Assembly: GCA_021521415.1 (NCBI GenBank)
Contig: JAIQDT010003851.1
Span: 124,001 to 188,000 of the forward strand
Direction of reading: 5' to 3'
DNA length: 64,000 nucleotides
Source of the DNA: Bidens hawaiensis
Lineage: Eukaryota; Streptophyta; Magnoliopsida; Asterales; Asteraceae
Notes under the pieces: generated by a model
Told to the model about the DNA's origin: nothing
The model's input: the letters and a program-made list of their open reading frames with translations, nothing else
The model's database searches: none
Made by a program: the position numbers and the translations under genes
Part shown: in pieces, positions 55,736-64,000 of the stretch
Layout of the letters: every line of letters starts with the position of its first letter
How positions within the stretch are numbered: the stretch's first letter is position 1

Positions 55736-57035
55736 CTAGACTTTCGTCTTAAATAAGCTGCCTGAACAATGTTTGAATTCTTTGTTCTGACATATGGGTT
55801 CAGTTGGAACGAATTTTAGTTTCACTTGACCATGTGTCTCATTGACATGAATAACCTTCCGAGGATTCACATTAGAGAATAAAATATGAGTATCATCAGC
55901 ATACGACACAGGTCGTTTCAAAATCTCCTTGACCAATGGAATTGGCTTAGATTTGTCCTTGATAAAAGGATGAAGATTCTGATAGTTCTGCTGACTACAA
56001 TTCCTCACAACATGACCCTGTTGACCGCATAAGAAACAACTTCGCATGTTTACACGATGTTGTTGCGAGGTATGTGGAATGAATGACCCAGAAGTTTGAT
56101 GATGACTCACATTTTTAGTCATGCTCTTAGCAAACTCATCAGATAATCAGACTTCTTCTTTAAATAAAAATCTAAATTAGAACAGTTTGAAAAACTTTTT
56201 AGTGTATCTGTCCCAGTTGACTTCACAAAATTAATTTTCTTAGCTTGTTTTAAAAGTTGTTTTGCCTTAGTCAATGGGTCAGATTGAACTGATGTTTTTG
56301 CTTGAGCATACACACGTTCAAGTTCTTGAATTTTTGAAGTTTCATTGACAAAAACACTCTCAATAAGTTCAGGTTTGATAATACTTATTGGAATATCTTT
56401 TTCAGTGAACATCGTATCCATTCCTTTTAACTTAAAAACTCTAGTCAATGAAGACTTAGAACTCAGAGGATTAATGAAACGCATTAAGTCCTCGTCAGAA
56501 ATCTTTGGTTTAACTGACTTCTTTGCCCTCACTGGTTTAGTTTTCACAGTTTCTTCCTTGTTCACTTGAGATTTGAATGAACCATACACAGCTTCCTCAA
56601 ACTCTTGAGGTTCGCAAAGAATATGATTAGAACTAGGAATGTTCTTATTCTTGTGTATTATCTCAGGTTCAAACACATCCTCAATAATCACTTTGTCAAC
56701 ATTTTCAACAAAGACCTTTTTACTTTCCACATGAGGTTTTTGAGGAGCAACTTGGGGTTTGACAATTTCAGGTTTAACCAATTTAGGTTTTTCAGAAATC
56801 ACAGAATCTTTTTGAATCAAATCCTCTTCTTTTCTTGCAAAAGGATTAATTTTATAATCATTATGAAAAGGTGGTGGAATTTCAACAAAACCAATACCTT
56901 TTTTGGAATCCTTTTGTTTTCCAGATACCTCAATTATTTCATTTAACAAAACCGAAGAATTTCGAAATTTACCCAATTTGTTCTTCAACTCAAGAACCTC
57001 ATTCTCAAGCTCAGTTATCTTTGAACGAGGTTTCA
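55736..57035 (-). pseudogene. Gag of element C, 3' half
   Basis: Two open parts: 57035-56119 with a coiled-coil stretch (ITELENEVLELKNKLGKF), a Lys/Pro/Val-rich linker and AQAKTSVQSDPLTKAKQLLK, then 56122-55736 with a CCHC knuckle CFLCGQQGHVVRNC. A frame change lies near 56120. The first few codons of the longer open frame come from the LTR of element D and do not belong to gag. Confidence 0.75.
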
Positions 57036-57040
57036 AGATT

Positions 57041-57466
57041 TGTAGGTTCCCTGGACGGATCACACGAGATATCTCGGTCTACTCAGGTGCGGAATCCCTG
57101 CGTAGATCGTTACGAGCGTAGAAAGCAAATCAAACAAACACACACGAATAAACCGAAACACGTTATATATTAATAACTGAACTCACGTGATATGAATCAC
57201 TGATACAGACTCTCGTCCTCACGTTACAATGAACTCAAACCAGCTTAGATCAACTCGATTAACCTCTCAACACTAAGCCGTAACCTAGTATAAATACACG
57301 ACAACTTCGCCTGATATGTTCAGGCGAAGTTGTCCATAACTTTGCTTGTTCAACAAGTTCGCCTAGGCGAACTTGTTAACAACTTCGCTTAAACAAAAAC
57401 ATAAATAACATTACAGACTCGATTACAGACACTAGACTATGAACTACTGACATTTATGCACCAACA
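57041..57466 (-). repeat. 3' LTR of element D
   Basis: 426 bp. Contains two perfect palindromes: acaacttcgcctga..tcaggcgaagttgt (57300-57333) and aacaagttcgcctaggcgaa with its extension cttgtt (57351-57376), beside tataaata at 57289-57296. Confidence 0.95.
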
Positions 57467-57482
57467 GACTCCCCCTTGGAAG
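57467..57482 (-). promoter_or_regulatory. Polypurine tract of element D
   Basis: On the minus strand CCAAGGGGGAGTC abuts the 3' LTR. Confidence 0.8.
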
Positions 57483-57581
57483 TAGCTTCATATCTTGATC
57501 TTTAAGCACTTGTCTTGTAATCTTCACGCATGCACTCCTTCTCTAACACATACCGTGACTACTCGCTGATACTTCCTCGCT

Positions 57582-59942
57582 TCATCTTTTCCAAGCAGGA
57601 ATATAAAAGATTTTCTTCTCATTAAGCACCTTCAGATCAGCTTGCGATAAGTTTACCAAATGCATCGGATCGTAAACTCTTAGGAGCTCCTGTTCATCCT
57701 CGTCTTCCATCACCGCCTCTGCTGTCTCACAATCCACATACCACCACATTAGGTCTTTAAGAACATCCTTGGGCATTAGCTTCATCGGTACTTCTTTCAG
57801 GCACCGGATCGGTTTATACTTCATGACCATCCAAGGTTTTCCATCAGCTCTCAAACCTCTATCCTTGTCTTCAACAAGTTTTCCCTTCTGCGGTTTCAAC
57901 AGCTCAAACTTCTTTTCTTTTATACTCTCTCTCCATACAATTTTCTCAATGACTCTTGCCATATTATCGTCATTTCGATTGATTAACCCCAATCTGGCTA
58001 AGTCTTTCACTTCACATTCCGGCAGTGTATTCAACGACCTTAACATTCTTTTAAAATACTGAACGCCGTCATACCGTTTAATCACAAAGAGCTTCAACTG
58101 CTCATCATAGATCCAGCAAATAATCCATTTCTTCGCTTCAGCATAGCCTTTAATATTGTAACTCTTCTTAAACATTGTAGGGACCGCTGGTTTCTTCATT
58201 TTGACGAACCACTGAGCATAGCCTTCCTTCCACCTAGGCTGCTCTTCCCATTCAGTCTCATCGATTACTGTCTCATTACCCATGTCTGCTTTCTCAATAT
58301 CTGGGATCTCGTGTTCAACATTTTCTTCTACTATCTCACCTTCTTCAACATCTTCTTCAATCACAATCTGTGCGCCAATCTTCTCAATCTCCTCAATAGG
58401 CAGCACATCATCATCAAACATCACATCATCATCTAGCATATCATCATCTAATTCTTTCAAAGCATCAATCACATCATCTTCATCATCAACCATCACCACC
58501 TCATCACCACCAACTGCACCCGCAGACTCCCCCTGAGCTGTGGAAGTCCCAAGAGCTTGAGTAGTTCTTGGCAACTCACCACCTGCACCTTTCGGTGTAT
58601 TGGGATCATCGTCTCTGTCATTTCTCTTCTTTGTCCTTAACTCGTCGCCTCTACAGCCTGTCTCCCCCTGAGATGCCAAGAACTCCTTCATAGCATCTAT
58701 AATTTTCCCATGTTCTACCAGGAGGGACGACTGTAGTTGATTCTCTGCTACAAGGCGCTGAATAGCCTGGGTCTGGATAAAGTTTATCCTCGATTGCTCT
58801 GCCACGACCCGTTCAAGTGCAGCTATTCTCTCCGAGTCTGAGAGGGTTGCATCGAAATCAAACCTCATGTTAGATGTGTCTTGAGTATACTCAGCAGGGA
58901 TCTCGAATGTAACCGGGACATCAGAAGCAGTTGTGGACGTAACCGTAGGTGGTATCGTGACCGACAACCCTGCAGTTGCAACGACTGTAGACTCTACAAA
59001 TTGTGCCACCACCACTGAAGAAGTAAGCGTTGGAGGTGGTAAAGACACAATCTCCGGAGTCGTCAGCTGGATAGTAGTGATTGATGGGATGCCGACAGCT
59101 GATGTAGCCACCACGGGAACATCCGCGGCGCTCAAACCTGTGACCTGTAGTGATGTAGGAACAATCGACATACCTGACAGTGCGGATGGAGCAAAACGTA
59201 CAACTCTTGAAGTCTCTCCAGCTCCCATACCTGCACCGGTCCTTTCACGTCTTGATCGTCTAATCAGCTTGTGAATATCCTCTTCTTCTTCCTCTGACTC
59301 AGTATCATCAACTGTCCTTCTTCTTTTCCCAATCGTCCTTTCTCGTCTCACCAACATCCTTCTCGCCTCATCCATAACATCATCAAGATCTGAGTCAGCC
59401 ACCGTCGTAGCTGCTCTAGTAACATTCACTTCCCGAACCTGTTCAGCAGAAACCTGCACCTCTTCTTGTGGATCAAAACGGTCCATGTCGAAGAATCCTT
59501 GGCCGCCAAATGCAGCATCAATGTCTACATCCTCCTCAGCCGACACCACAGGCACAGTAGGTACATCTCGAGTTGCTCCTGCCTGTTGTGGTTGAGGGTC
59601 TCTGAACTCATCCCCCCGAGCTGGCACATACCCCGGGTTTATTAAGAACCCAAAGAGTGGAGTATGCCTTGGACGACGTTCAGGCTTGCTCCTCGCACTC
59701 GAAGTACGACATTGAGCAAAGATACGTTTGCTCACACTCTCCACGTATCGTATTGGGCGTCGTTGAGGCAAATTTGGAGCCACATGGTTCAAGATCATCT
59801 GGATGAATCTTGGATACATTATGAACCGCTCACGAGCCATCGCCCTCCTCTGTCTGTCGATCTCATAAAAGACCATCTGACTAAAGCTATAACGTTTGTT
59901 ATAAGTCAGAGCAGTCATTGCTGACTGCATGGTCGCACCCAT
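57582..59942 (-). CDS. ORF2 of element D, main open frame
   Basis: 786 codons. The upstream frame 59915-60379 is the true N-terminus, so the ATG at 59942 is internal. Order: helical domain end (MTALTYNKRYSFSQMVFYEI, RERFIMYPRFIQMIL), an acidic Arg/Glu region with a basic patch (KRRRTVDD), a Val/Thr/Pro/Ser-rich linker, a predicted coiled coil (SERIAALERVVAEQSRINFI, QAIQRLVAENQLQSSLLVEH), a strongly acidic stretch, and the C-terminal domain (CWIYDEQLKLFVIKRYDGVQ, YFKRMLRSLNTLPECEVKD, VYDPMHLVNLSQADLKVL) ending AWKR. It aligns by eye with the ORF2 of elements A and C at MYPRF and at DPM.LVNLS. No membrane segment is visible. Function unknown; a nucleic-acid or chromatin role is only a guess. 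Confidence 0.75.
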   Translation of the reverse strand: MGATMQSAMTALTYNKRYSFSQMVFYEIDRQRRAMARERFIMYPRFIQMILNHVAPNLPQRRPIRYVESVSKRIFAQCRTSSARSKPERRPRHTPLFGFLINPGYVPARGDEFRDPQPQQAGATRDVPTVPVVSAEEDVDIDAAFGGQGFFDMDRFDPQEEVQVSAEQVREVNVTRAATTVADSDLDDVMDEARRMLVRRERTIGKRRRTVDDTESEEEEEDIHKLIRRSRRERTGAGMGAGETSRVVRFAPSALSGMSIVPTSLQVTGLSAADVPVVATSAVGIPSITTIQLTTPEIVSLPPPTLTSSVVVAQFVESTVVATAGLSVTIPPTVTSTTASDVPVTFEIPAEYTQDTSNMRFDFDATLSDSERIAALERVVAEQSRINFIQTQAIQRLVAENQLQSSLLVEHGKIIDAMKEFLASQGETGCRGDELRTKKRNDRDDDPNTPKGAGGELPRTTQALGTSTAQGESAGAVGGDEVVMVDDEDDVIDALKELDDDMLDDDVMFDDDVLPIEEIEKIGAQIVIEEDVEEGEIVEENVEHEIPDIEKADMGNETVIDETEWEEQPRWKEGYAQWFVKMKKPAVPTMFKKSYNIKGYAEAKKWIICWIYDEQLKLFVIKRYDGVQYFKRMLRSLNTLPECEVKDLARLGLINRNDDNMARVIEKIVWRESIKEKKFELLKPQKGKLVEDKDRGLRADGKPWMVMKYKPIRCLKEVPMKLMPKDVLKDLMWWYVDCETAEAVMEDEDEQELLRVYDPMHLVNLSQADLKVLNEKKIFYIPAWKR

Positions 59943-60379
59943 TCCGTCAGTACCCGCCTTCCTCCCTGAGTATCACCTAATGGACCAGAATAGCCCATTC
60001 GGAGAAACGCTCCATCACGGAACGGAGCCACAAACTCTGTAGGGTCATCCCTAGTCTCCTCACCAAACCGTAAAGCCACCCGTATCTGTTCAGATGAGAA
60101 CTGAACCTCTTGATTGTTGACGGTTGCTCGCATAACCGGGGGCTCAACACGGCAATCGTATTCCACCGTCTGCCAGAAATCCTCGATATTGGGTAAGGAT
60201 ATCGGCAGAGTCGTCGTGATAGCGTGGAATATCCTCGAGCGAAGGAGGAATGTGATTATCTCCCGGTAATCCTCCACACCACTCGCTTCCGGGTCTAAGG
60301 TGATGAACATGTTGTGACCTGGGAAGAATTGCCTCTGATTATCTCCATCGTCACCTCCAGCACCGGCTACTGCAGCCAT
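59915..60379 (-). pseudogene. ORF2 of element D, N-terminal segment
   Basis: 154 codons starting MAAVAGAGGDDGDNQRQF, with FLLRSRIFHAITTTLPISLP and NIEDFWQTVEYDCRV matching the FLRRS.IH and FWNTAEY parts of the other copies. After GPLGDT the reading jumps; compared with elements A and C about 15-25 codons (the NKNGLCP...YLLH part) are missing with a shift of frame, which separates it from the main frame. A small deletion with frameshift best explains this. Confidence 0.7.
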
Positions 60380-61118
60380 ATCTGCAACAAACGAACCAAG
60401 TTAGATAAACGTTAAGGCGTACCACAAGTTCGCTTGTTACCATGTGCGAAGTTGTGATAAAATCTGTATAGGCGAAGTTAAAGTTGGGGCGAAGTTAGGA
60501 ACAACTTCGCTTCATCTTTAAGTTCGGCTAATAATTAAAAAATTAAAAGGTCCAGGCGAAGTTAATGATAACTTCGCCTCACCACAACATCGCCTCAGGC
60601 GAAGTTTAGACTCAGGCGAAGTTACGGATAACTTCGCGTAAACCTTAAGTTCGCCTGAATCTGAATCGGCGACAGTAAGGATTTCGAACGACGTGCCGTT
60701 GGCGAATTTAACGATTGTGGAGATTAAGGACTCTGAAACACAAGCTTTTAAGGATAACTAGACGACCAGGTTGTACATGACCACGTGAAAACAAGGTTTG
60801 AAATCGGGTTTAAGGATTGATCGGCCGAGGTTATTAACCGGTTATCGAAACAACCTTAGATTAACATCAAAGAACAGATAACACGATGTAATGACCCAAC
60901 CAACCTTTAAATCGGTTTGAAATCGAAGAAAGAAAATCAGATGATAATGAATTAAGTTCGCTGAGATAATCGAGATTAAGTTCGCTGATATTGAAAGTTA
61001 TGAACAGTTTGACCTTAAAAATTCTTTATATAGGGTCAGAGATTATACAGGCGAAGTTACGGTTAACTTCGCCTAGGCGAAGTTATTCATAAGTTCGCCT
61101 GTTTAACAACATCGCCTA
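60380..61118 (-). promoter_or_regulatory. ORF2 promoter and leader region of element D
   Basis: Minus strand order: palindromic array of gcgaagtt/aacttcgc (61048-61115, including aacttcgcctaggcgaagtt), TATATAAA at 61025-61032, then a leader with gcgaactt words, a second array (60418-60655) and an acceptor-like tttgttgcag ending two bases before the ATG at 60379. A donor was not fixed. Confidence 0.55.
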
Positions 61119-61872
61119 TATTTACAAAATCAACCCTTATAATTTGAACATTTTGCAATTAAGTTCTAAAACTTCCCTTTAAGAATTAAATGACACGATC
61201 AAGTCCAAATAACCATTTATAAAAGCATACTACTACATAAAAAGAAAACTTTAACAATTAAAGTATAAGGGATCAAATTTCAGTCTCGATAGGGACTACT
61301 ACGTTTTAGAAAAGATCCGAACAGGAATCATACTAATTACGTGACTGTCACATAGATCCGTGTTTAGCTGTATTATGACATATAGAGACAGGTTGTAAGC
61401 AGGTAAATAACTTAAGATGGTTTTCATCGTTTCTGTGATACGAGTTAAGTTCAATTAAGCTCAAAAATTAAGTGGGCAACAACTCAGAGATTATGATGCC
61501 TCCTATCTATTCTCAAAGCGTATTTGGCTTTCCCCAAGTCACCCCGAATTGACTTCGACCCTTAGTGTCTGATTAAGTTTGTAATTACTCTTCATCTGCT
61601 TCCCGTTCTCTTTCTTACTCCATGATTAAGAAGTCTTGATATTTTGAACTCTAGAATGTTTCAATAACTCATAAGTTTTTTTTTTTTTCAAACATTCATA
61701 TAGACTTCAGAGTAGTAAACAACTGCAAGTCCCGAATCTGGATCACTGCAGTTTCTTGAAACGCTATCTTCACGGGAATCAGAACACTTACGGGCTCGTG
61801 TATGACTGGGTAATCGCTTTCTACCTATCATTCGGAAAGATATATATGAAGACATGCAAAAACGTAAAATCA
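61119..61872. other. 5' leader of element D
   Basis: No gene. Includes a T10 run near 61678. Gag should begin in this interval in a complete element; there is no trace of it. Confidence 0.5.
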
Positions 61873-61947
61873 AGTAGCATATCATCATCTAATTCTTTCA
61901 AAGCATCAATCACATCATCTTCATCATCAACCATCACCACCTCATCA
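61873..61947. repeat. 74-bp copy of ORF2 sequence next to the primer-binding site
   Basis: The segment agcatatcatcatctaattc through caccacctcatca is identical to 58437-58510 of the ORF2 acidic region in the same orientation. It lies between two copies of atgactgggtaatcgct (61802-61818 and 61947-61963), the second of which directly adjoins the primer-binding site. Confidence 0.85.
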
Positions 61948-61960
61948 TGACTGGGTAATC

Positions 61961-61972
61961 GCTCTGATACCA
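61961..61972 (-). promoter_or_regulatory. Primer-binding site of element D
   Basis: TGGTATCAGAGC on the minus strand, two bases from the 5' LTR; exact match to the usual initiator-tRNA-Met site. Confidence 0.9.
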
Positions 61973-61974
61973 AT

Positions 61975-62400
61975 TGTAGGTTCCCTGGACGGATCACACG
62001 AGATATCTCGGTCTACTCAGGTGCGGAATCCCTGCGTAGATCGTTACGAGCGTAGAAAGCAAATCAAACAAACACACACGAATAAACCGAAACACGTTAT
62101 TTATTAATAACTGAACTCACGTGATATGAATCACTGATACAGACTCTCGTCCTCACGTTACAATGAACTCAAACCAGCTTAGATCAACTCGATTAACCTC
62201 TCAACACTAAGCCGTAACCTAGTATAAATACACGACAACTTCGCCTGATATGTTCAGGCGAAGTTGTCCATAACTTCGCTTGTTCAACAAGTTCGCCTAG
62301 GCGAACTTGTTAACAACTTCGCTTAAACAAAAACATAAATAACATTACAGACTCGATTACAGACACTAGACTATGAACTACTGACATTTATGCACCAACA
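61975..62400 (-). repeat. 5' LTR of element D
   Basis: 426 bp, identical to 57041-57466 apart from two substitutions. Same palindromes at 62235-62310 and tataaata at 62223-62230. Confidence 0.95.
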
Positions 62401-62405
62401 AGATT

Positions 62406-64000
62406 TCCTGAAACTTTTGGTTATTAATGGTCATTTTCACAGATAACTCGGCTTTGTGATCGTGGTTACTTGTCGACAATGCTTCCATCTTTTCTCGAGA
62501 TCTCATTTGAGACTCAAGAGATTGTCGATAATTATCCTTAAGAGAAGCAATTTCTCTTATTAGACTATCATTTTGATTTTTCAATGCTTCTAACTTAGAT
62601 TTGTTAGATTCACAGTCAACACATGATGCTTTAACAAATGAAGTAGCAGAAATAGAGTTACTAACCTCATTGATCTTGGCCATGTTGATTCAGAAGGCTT
62701 GTCGCAAGAGTCGTCGGAATCAGATCCAGAATCATTATCGGAAGACATCTCACTACCAGTTGCATCTTGACAATCTTTATGTAACCCAAACATAGCCAAA
62801 TTTGCTTGAACATCATTGCATAGTAACCGTTGTGACCAATCAGTTCCATCTGCTAACATTGCTTGTGTTGTAGAAGAAGATGATTTCTTTTCAGCATCAC
62901 TTCCTCGTGGTGTAGAAGCATTTTGATTTTGACCATGAGGACCAGTGTATTCTTTCCTTGGTTTGTCACATTCCTTCGCGAAATGCCCAAATTCTTGACA
63001 ATTATAACACTTTACTTTTAATTTGTCAAAACCCAACTTCTTGTTTAAAGCTGGAAGTTCTTTTCCAGTTCTCTGCATGAATCTTTTAACTTTACGGACG
63101 ATGATAGCCATGTTCCATTTTAAATCCATGATTTCTAGATCATCTGGATCTATCTGATCATAGTCCTCATCTGTTAAATCACTTGTGGCAATCTTACTAC
63201 TCACTAAGTTTTCATATGAAGACATAAAATCTAACAGAAAAGAAAAGTTTTGCTCAGCTTCCTTCATATTAACACTAGGTGGTGTAGCAAATGGATTTGT
63301 ATTAGTTGAACTTCCAGAACCACCCGAATTACCAGCAGAGTAAAAACAAACTTTTGGATCATTAACCATAGTTGATTCTTGTTCACTTGTAGCATGAGTA
63401 AGAAAAGCAGTGATTGGAGAGATCGTTGAACTAAGAGGCATACTTCCACCATAGAAAGCTGGATCTTGATTTTCTTTGGAGGATTTTTGACACTTAAGAT
63501 CGTATTCTCTAGCTTTGATCTTTTGTAGAAATTCAAGTGCCGTCAAGTCTTCATTCACAAAATAGTCATTCTCTTTCAAAACCATTAGAAATGTTGAGTA
63601 AGACCTTGGAAGCACACTTTTAATAGTGTCAATTTTATCCCTTTCAGAAATTTCCATTTTCATCTTGTCCATTTCATCAATTAAATGACTAAATCTTGTA
63701 GTCATCTCTTCAACTGTTTCTCCCTTCAATAGATTAAAGTTTCGAAACTGAAATTTGAGCATCACTTTCTTACTCTCAGCTGTGTTTCCCATGCTTCTCA
63801 TACGCAGATGTTGAAATAAAGACGCACATCTCTTGATACTACCAACTTGATGAAAGCTATTTTCTGGTAATGCCATAGTCAAAGTAGAATATGCTTTTAT
63901 CTTGATTTCTAAAGCTTTCTTCTCTTCTTGTGAGTATTGAGAAACAGCTTTAGGAGTATATCCAATAGTATCATCACCAATCATTGGTGCAACATAAACT
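62406..64000 (-). pseudogene. Gag of element C, 5' part (enters from outside the window)
   Basis: Open from the right edge (VYVAPMIGDDTIGYTPK) to about 62690. Contains a UBN2-type Gag region (LKFQFRNFNLLKGETVEEMT, RFSHLIDEMDKMKMEISERD, VLPRSYSTFLMVLKENDYF), a Ser/Gly-rich part and a CCHC knuckle CYNCQEFGHFAKEC near 63000. A frame change near 62690 leads into MAKINEVSNSISATSF and a coiled coil (SKLEALKNQNDSLIREIASL) that ends at the insertion of element D. The start codon is beyond the window. Confidence 0.85.

Larger units (their letters stand above)
57041..62400 (-). mobile_element. Non-autonomous SIRE-like element D, nested in gag of element C
   Basis: 5,360 bp with 426-bp LTRs (57041-57466 and 61975-62400) and target duplication AGATT (57036-57040 and 62401-62405). 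On the minus strand: 5' LTR, primer-binding site, leader, motif array, TATA, ORF2, polypurine tract, 3' LTR. There is no gag or pol at all. The LTRs show two substitutions (57169-57172 region a/t, and t/c in the cttcgctt word), so insertion is recent. Removal restores the gag sequence of element C. Confidence 0.95.
46099..64000 (-). mobile_element. SIRE-like copia element C, truncated by the window
   Basis: Minus strand order from the right edge: gag (interrupted by element D), pol without the protease motif, a 3-kb spacer, ORF2, polypurine tract and 3' LTR (46099-46606). The 5' LTR lies outside. It inserted about 100 bp downstream of the MULE stop codon; the left flank is GATTG, and its partner is not visible. 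It is a relative of element A in opposite orientation. Confidence 0.85.

Noticed and set aside
57041..57063. MIRPGNLQI as the start of a gag protein
   Set aside because: These codons come from the LTR of element D; the gag frame of element C is continuous with 62406 when D is removed.
58282..59274. Plus-strand ORFs rich in Ser and Thr opposite element D ORF2
   Set aside because: Antisense shadows of the acidic and Val/Thr-rich parts of ORF2.

Overview
This is plant nuclear DNA. The evidence is spliced genes with GT-AG introns, TATA boxes about 70-120 bp upstream of start codons, families seen in plants (a mediator-26-like TFIIS-N protein, FAR1, AP2/ERF, a MuDR-type transposase with a SWIM finger) and dense nested LTR retrotransposons. 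The retroelement families (Athila-type ORF1, SIRE-like copia with an extra downstream ORF) and an Au-like SINE fragment suggest a eudicot, most likely Asteraceae. The species call is inference. Nothing bacterial is present.

Layout. 1-4594: a decayed Athila-type Ty3/gypsy remnant with a broken ORF1-like gene and a GC-rich palindromic array. 4595-6610: a non-autonomous CACTA-like DNA element with a large internal fold-back. 7047-7409: a PIF/Harbinger-type MITE with a TAA duplication. 8654-12072: an apparently intact two-exon host gene for a short, probably organelle-targeted protein; its 2.9-kb intron carries a second, 818-bp MITE. 12890-13020: SINE fragment. 13400-14072: FAR1-like fragment. 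14125-22705 (minus): a complete, very young Ty1/copia element (element B here) with near-identical 1-kb LTRs, a perfect GAATT duplication, primer-binding site, polypurine tract and one uninterrupted 1346-codon gag-pol frame. 22706-29427: mostly non-genic, with small AP2-like and OB-fold-like relics. 29428-30327 (minus): a mediator-26-like gene with one in-frame stop.

31094-64000 is a nest. A MULE transposase pseudogene (31094-33496 and 45682-45995) is split by element A (33497-45676, TSD ATACA). Element A itself carries a 2.1-kb solo LTR (34170-36278, TSD ACAAC). Just past the MULE, element C (SIRE-like copia, minus strand, 46099 to beyond the window) has gag, pol without its protease part, a 3-kb spacer, an extra gene (ORF2) and a 3' LTR. 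Element D (57041-62400, TSD AGATT) sits in the gag of C.

The most interesting system is in A, C and D. All three carry a distantly related ORF2 behind what looks like its own transcription unit: an array of short palindromic motifs, a TATA box 15-40 bp downstream, a short leader exon, an intron of about 0.8 kb holding a second motif array, then the ORF2 start codon a few bases after the acceptor. The same motif arrays lie directly upstream of the TATA box in the LTRs. A and C use TTCGTTA/TAACGAA units; D uses GCGAAGTT/AACTTCGC units. Element D has lost gag-pol but kept this ORF2 unit and is young. This suggests ORF2 matters to the element, possibly by acting on the motifs; that function is inference.
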